From Spirillospora albida (GTDB lineage Bacteria > Actinomycetota > Actinomycetes > Streptosporangiales > Streptosporangiaceae), in contig NZ_JOFJ01000010.1 of assembly GCF_000718255.1 (NCBI RefSeq), forward strand, positions 1 through 64,000: DNA of 64,000 nucleotides, read 5' to 3'. Each line of letters begins with the position of its first letter. Positions within the stretch are counted from its first letter, which is position 1. Below are positions 61,617 through 64,000 of this stretch, in pieces. The position numbers and the translations under genes are program-made. The notes beneath the pieces are model-generated. The model was not told the origin of the DNA. It worked only from the letters and a program-made list of their open reading frames with translations, and ran no database searches.

Positions 61617-63649
61617 CGGCCAACCGCCTCAACCAGCACCTCGATCTCGGTCATGGTGTCGGGAGCGGGTCGCACGATCGCACGCCATATCGCCCCGTCC
61701 CCGCCTTCGATGACGTACGTGGGGGCGCCGAAAAGTCTCCCGCTCACGTCCTCCCAGCCGACGAGCTCAGGCCTATCGGCACCCAGCGGCGGCTCGGTCT
61801 CACGGCCGGCGCCGGTGATCGCGACCGCGAGGTCGATCCTCACCCGCTGGGCACCTGCGACGGGCAACCGGAACTCCTGGACCAGCACCGGAGTGTCCGA
61901 ACGTTCAGCGAAGTAAGGTTCGCTCACGTACTCCACCCGCGGCCGCCGGGTCGGACCATGGCCGTTACCCGAGTTGGAACCGCCCGCACCCTTGAAGTCA
62001 CCTCCACCGGCTCCGCGGGCCCCGGCAACACTTCCATCGCCGCCCTGATCGATGGTGCCGCCCTCTGTGCCCTGTCCACCCTCAGGTGGAGACGTATCAG
62101 GATCCGTGCCGCCTTGCGGATCGCCACCCGAGGATGATCCTGTCGATCCGGTGTCGTCCGGACCCGAGCCGAAATCAGTCGGTGGTGTCCTTGTGTCGCC
62201 GGGCTTGCCGTAGTCCGTCGCGCCACCGGTCCCCCAAGCGCCTCCAAGCAGGGAGGCGAACCTCGTGCTGGCCGCTCCGAGCGCGATCCTCGCCGAGCCC
62301 GGACGGACGTTCCCGCCCAGTTCCAGCAGGCCGTTGAGCTCTTCACCGATCCGACGGAACGTGCTGTTCACGTAGGTGCTCTCGGGATACTCCAGGGACT
62401 GCGGGTTCCATGCGTCGTGAGTCGGCGGTTCGGCCGCGGCGTAGACCTTGTCCATCTCCTCCACGCCACGGAAGACCCCGACGTACGACTGGTATTCAGT
62501 CGGCGGCTTCGGGCCCGGCCGGTAGGTGACCACGAGCTCGGCAGGTCGCATAAGGCAGACGTGATGCACCAGATTTTCGATGCCCACCATGCGCGAGGCA
62601 CCGGTGGCCTCGAAGGGCGGAGCGACTCGCTTCACCAAACCGAGGTCACCGAGCTCCCGCTTCGGGTTGAAGCACTTGAGCCGCTTGCCTTGCGCCCCTT
62701 TCATCATCTCGTACGCGGCGACGAACAGATTGAGCGGACGGGTGCGTCGAGGATCGGGAACTGCATATTCGTTCCCATCACAGTTCACCGAGAAGCGCAT
62801 GGGAGGCACGCCGTCAACGGTCTCCAGCATCTTCGGCCACAGGTGCCAGGCGATCGTCTCGGCCAGGTACTCGGCAGCCACCGGGGGTTCCCGCTCCTCC
62901 AATGACGGATCGAGCACGATGACTGTGGTACCCGTCTCGTCCGGTGCGAACGCCTCGAGCCCGAGCCGCTTCGCCATCGCGTCCGCCGCTTCACCGATCA
63001 ACGGCTCCACGACATCACCCGAGACATCGCCCCACCAGTGGCGGCCTGTGTACGGCCGCTCCCCGTCCGCGGTCTGAGCAATGTAGTTCTTCCAGAGTGC
63101 GCAGCCCATGAGTCGCGTCTCAAGGCGGCCGTCCACACGGCAGCGGGTGTGGAGCAGGATCGTCCCCGGCTCTGAGATCAGGTAGAAGATGCCCTTGCCG
63201 AACCCGTAAGTGCCGCCGCCGAGTGCCCTGTCACGCGGTGCGCCGATGTTGCGGACGAAGGAGACGAAGTCCAAGTCCTTGGTGACGGCCTTGTCTGCCC
63301 GCGTCGGTCCGCCCAGTCCGCCGGTTCCGCGGTCGGAGATCGCCATGAGACGGATGGTGGGACGCTTCAAGGTCTCCCGAAGCGGAAGATGGGCAGGGAG
63401 GGGCGCGCCTTTCGATAGCAGTTCCGCCCAGGCGGCTCGGTGGGCCGGGCCTACCGTTCGAAGGTCGATCCGGTAGTCGACGGGGCCATCATGATCCGAG
63501 AGTCGGGCGTCCCAGCTGTTCTGGGCCGACTCCCTCACAAGGATCGTCAGCAGGTCGAGATTCGGACGACCGAGTTGGTTGCGAATGCCTTCGGCCATGC
63601 TTCCACCCTCAGGGCGAAACGGCTCGGAGAACCATGAGACCTCGGTCAT
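61613..63649 (-). CDS. GHKL-fold ATPase with glycine-rich linker and C-terminal domain
   Basis: The 678-residue protein shows GHKL motifs: LLTILVRESAQNSWDAR (Glu40...Asn44), LMAISDRGTGGLGG (Asp106, Gly108, Gly110) and the lid GGGTYGFGKGIFYLIS (144-159). This places it with Hsp90/MutL/MORC-type ATPases. A long Gly/Ser/Asp-rich low-complexity linker (about 490-575) separates a C-terminal beta-rich domain starting near PRVEYVSEPYFAER. It differs from the GHKL protein at 21.7 kb. It starts in a 4-bp overlap with the DUF4420-like gene. Confidence 0.82.
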   Translation of the reverse strand: MTEVSWFSEPFRPEGGSMAEGIRNQLGRPNLDLLTILVRESAQNSWDARLSDHDGPVDYRIDLRTVGPAHRAAWAELLSKGAPLPAHLPLRETLKRPTIRLMAISDRGTGGLGGPTRADKAVTKDLDFVSFVRNIGAPRDRALGGGTYGFGKGIFYLISEPGTILLHTRCRVDGRLETRLMGCALWKNYIAQTADGERPYTGRHWWGDVSGDVVEPLIGEAADAMAKRLGLEAFAPDETGTTVIVLDPSLEEREPPVAAEYLAETIAWHLWPKMLETVDGVPPMRFSVNCDGNEYAVPDPRRTRPLNLFVAAYEMMKGAQGKRLKCFNPKRELGDLGLVKRVAPPFEATGASRMVGIENLVHHVCLMRPAELVVTYRPGPKPPTEYQSYVGVFRGVEEMDKVYAAAEPPTHDAWNPQSLEYPESTYVNSTFRRIGEELNGLLELGGNVRPGSARIALGAASTRFASLLGGAWGTGGATDYGKPGDTRTPPTDFGSGPDDTGSTGSSSGGDPQGGTDPDTSPPEGGQGTEGGTIDQGGDGSVAGARGAGGGDFKGAGGSNSGNGHGPTRRPRVEYVSEPYFAERSDTPVLVQEFRLPVAGAQRVRIDLAVAITGAGRETEPPLGADRPELVGWEDVSGRLFGAPTYVIEGGDGAIWRAIVRPAPDTMTEIEVLVEAVGR

Positions 63650-64000
63650 GAGGCGTCTCGGATCATGGCGCGCAGATGCCTGTTCACGTGTTCGCTGTCC
63701 AGTGGGTTCGGTGGCTCCATTGAAAGATCGATCGTGTAGGTGACGTCCGTGACGTTGATCGGGATGTCAGCCTTCACGAGATCGTTCTCTCGGAGAGCGG
63801 GAAAGGTGGCGCCCACCATGTACCAACGCTCTTCCGTGATCACGAATCGGACGTCGCGGTAATGATCACGATTGCCGCTCCGATATCCGGCTTTGGCGAG
63901 CAGGCCCAGCAGCGCGCTCTCGTCATCGCAGAGCCGCAGGACGCGATCGACCACATCGAGGAACCTCTCGGTCTGCCAGGAGCCCCGTGTCAGGCGATAC
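63646..64000 (-). CDS. Probable DUF4420-type PD-(D/E)XK protein, C-terminal part only
   Basis: Only the last 117 residues lie in the window. The open frame continues past the right edge (YRLTRGSWQTERFLDVVDRV before the internal GTG). The segment YRDVRFVITEERWYMVGATF with FPALRENDLVKADIP and NVTDVTYTIDLSMEPP matches the C-terminal region of DUF4420 proteins, like FPRIVESELRPGVSTCSYRI in the one at 26 kb. The catalytic part is not visible. Confidence 0.6.
   Translation of the reverse strand, partial: YRLTRGSWQTERFLDVVDRVLRLCDDESALLGLLAKAGYRSGNRDHYRDVRFVITEERWYMVGATFPALRENDLVKADIPINVTDVTYTIDLSMEPPNPLDSEHVNRHLRAMIRDAS

Noticed and set aside
1..64000. CRISPR arrays, rRNA and tRNA genes
   Set aside because: I saw no regular repeat-spacer pattern and no sequence with rRNA or convincing tRNA character on either strand; a tRNAscan or Infernal run would settle it.

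Overview
The window is high-GC DNA with strong third-position G/C bias, many GTG starts and many 4-bp gene overlaps. It carries a conservon, an XRE/DUF397 pair, FxLD lanthipeptide genes and a KstR-type operator. Together these point to a filamentous actinomycete. A Streptosporangiales/Thermomonosporaceae (Actinomadura-like) host is my inference; no marker gene is present to prove it.

Region 1 (about 0.1-8.7 kb) is a class I lanthipeptide locus of the FxLD type on the minus strand. Its order is L-isoaspartyl-type methyltransferase, a 50-aa precursor, LanB dehydratase, LanC cyclase and a stand-alone SpaB_C-type protein. A divergent XRE/TPR regulator and a HAD phosphatase lie beside it. Region 2 (9.5-18.3 kb) is a conservon (kinase-like CvnA, roadblock CvnB, DUF742 CvnC, GTPase CvnD), followed by a GAF protein, an acyl-CoA dehydrogenase and, after a strong terminator, an M48 protease, a CPBP protease and two unknown genes.

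Region 3 (18.3-35.4 kb) is a defence island. It starts with two decayed transposases. A Vsr / C5-methyltransferase pair follows, then a four-gene GHKL ATPase / Z1 helicase / DUF4420 nuclease / AIPR operon, which matches the Mza-type system predicted by Iyer, Abhiman and Aravind and tested by Gao and co-workers. The methyltransferase has an added C-terminal domain ending in an endonuclease III-like cysteine motif. Gene remnants, a NYN-domain protein and a three-gene unit (59-aa membrane protein, HsdM, HsdS, no HsdR) follow. Two copies of an approximately 80-bp element in inverted orientation bracket 30.3-35.4 kb.

Region 4 (35.4-53.3 kb) is mostly metabolic and regulatory: TetR/P450, MpaB-like oxygenase/TetR, SGNH hydrolase, PadR, a DUF1214/SDR/sulfotransferase operon behind a perfect KstR-type box, an ECF42-like sigma factor with its DGPF partner, a LOG-like protein, a PAP2 phosphatase and a scrambled glucose dehydrogenase pseudogene. 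Embedded in it (37.6-41.3 kb) is an unusual operon: Crp/Fnr-type protein, class III cyclase-like protein and a STAND-like protein with a degenerate P-loop. The last two share a 12-residue motif, encoded by a 36-bp exact repeat, at the C-terminus of one and the N-terminus of the other. This is the layout of amyloid-type homotypic signalling pairs, and it is the best candidate here for an undescribed system.

Region 5 (53.3-64 kb) has an anti-sigma-like ATPase, an XRE/DUF397 pair and a second Vsr. It ends in a tightly overlapping minus-strand operon of a DUF4420-like protein (cut by the window end), a GHKL ATPase, two unknown proteins and a UvrD helicase fused to an Fe-S PD-(D/E)XK nuclease. This is probably a second, differently built GHKL/DUF4420 defence system.
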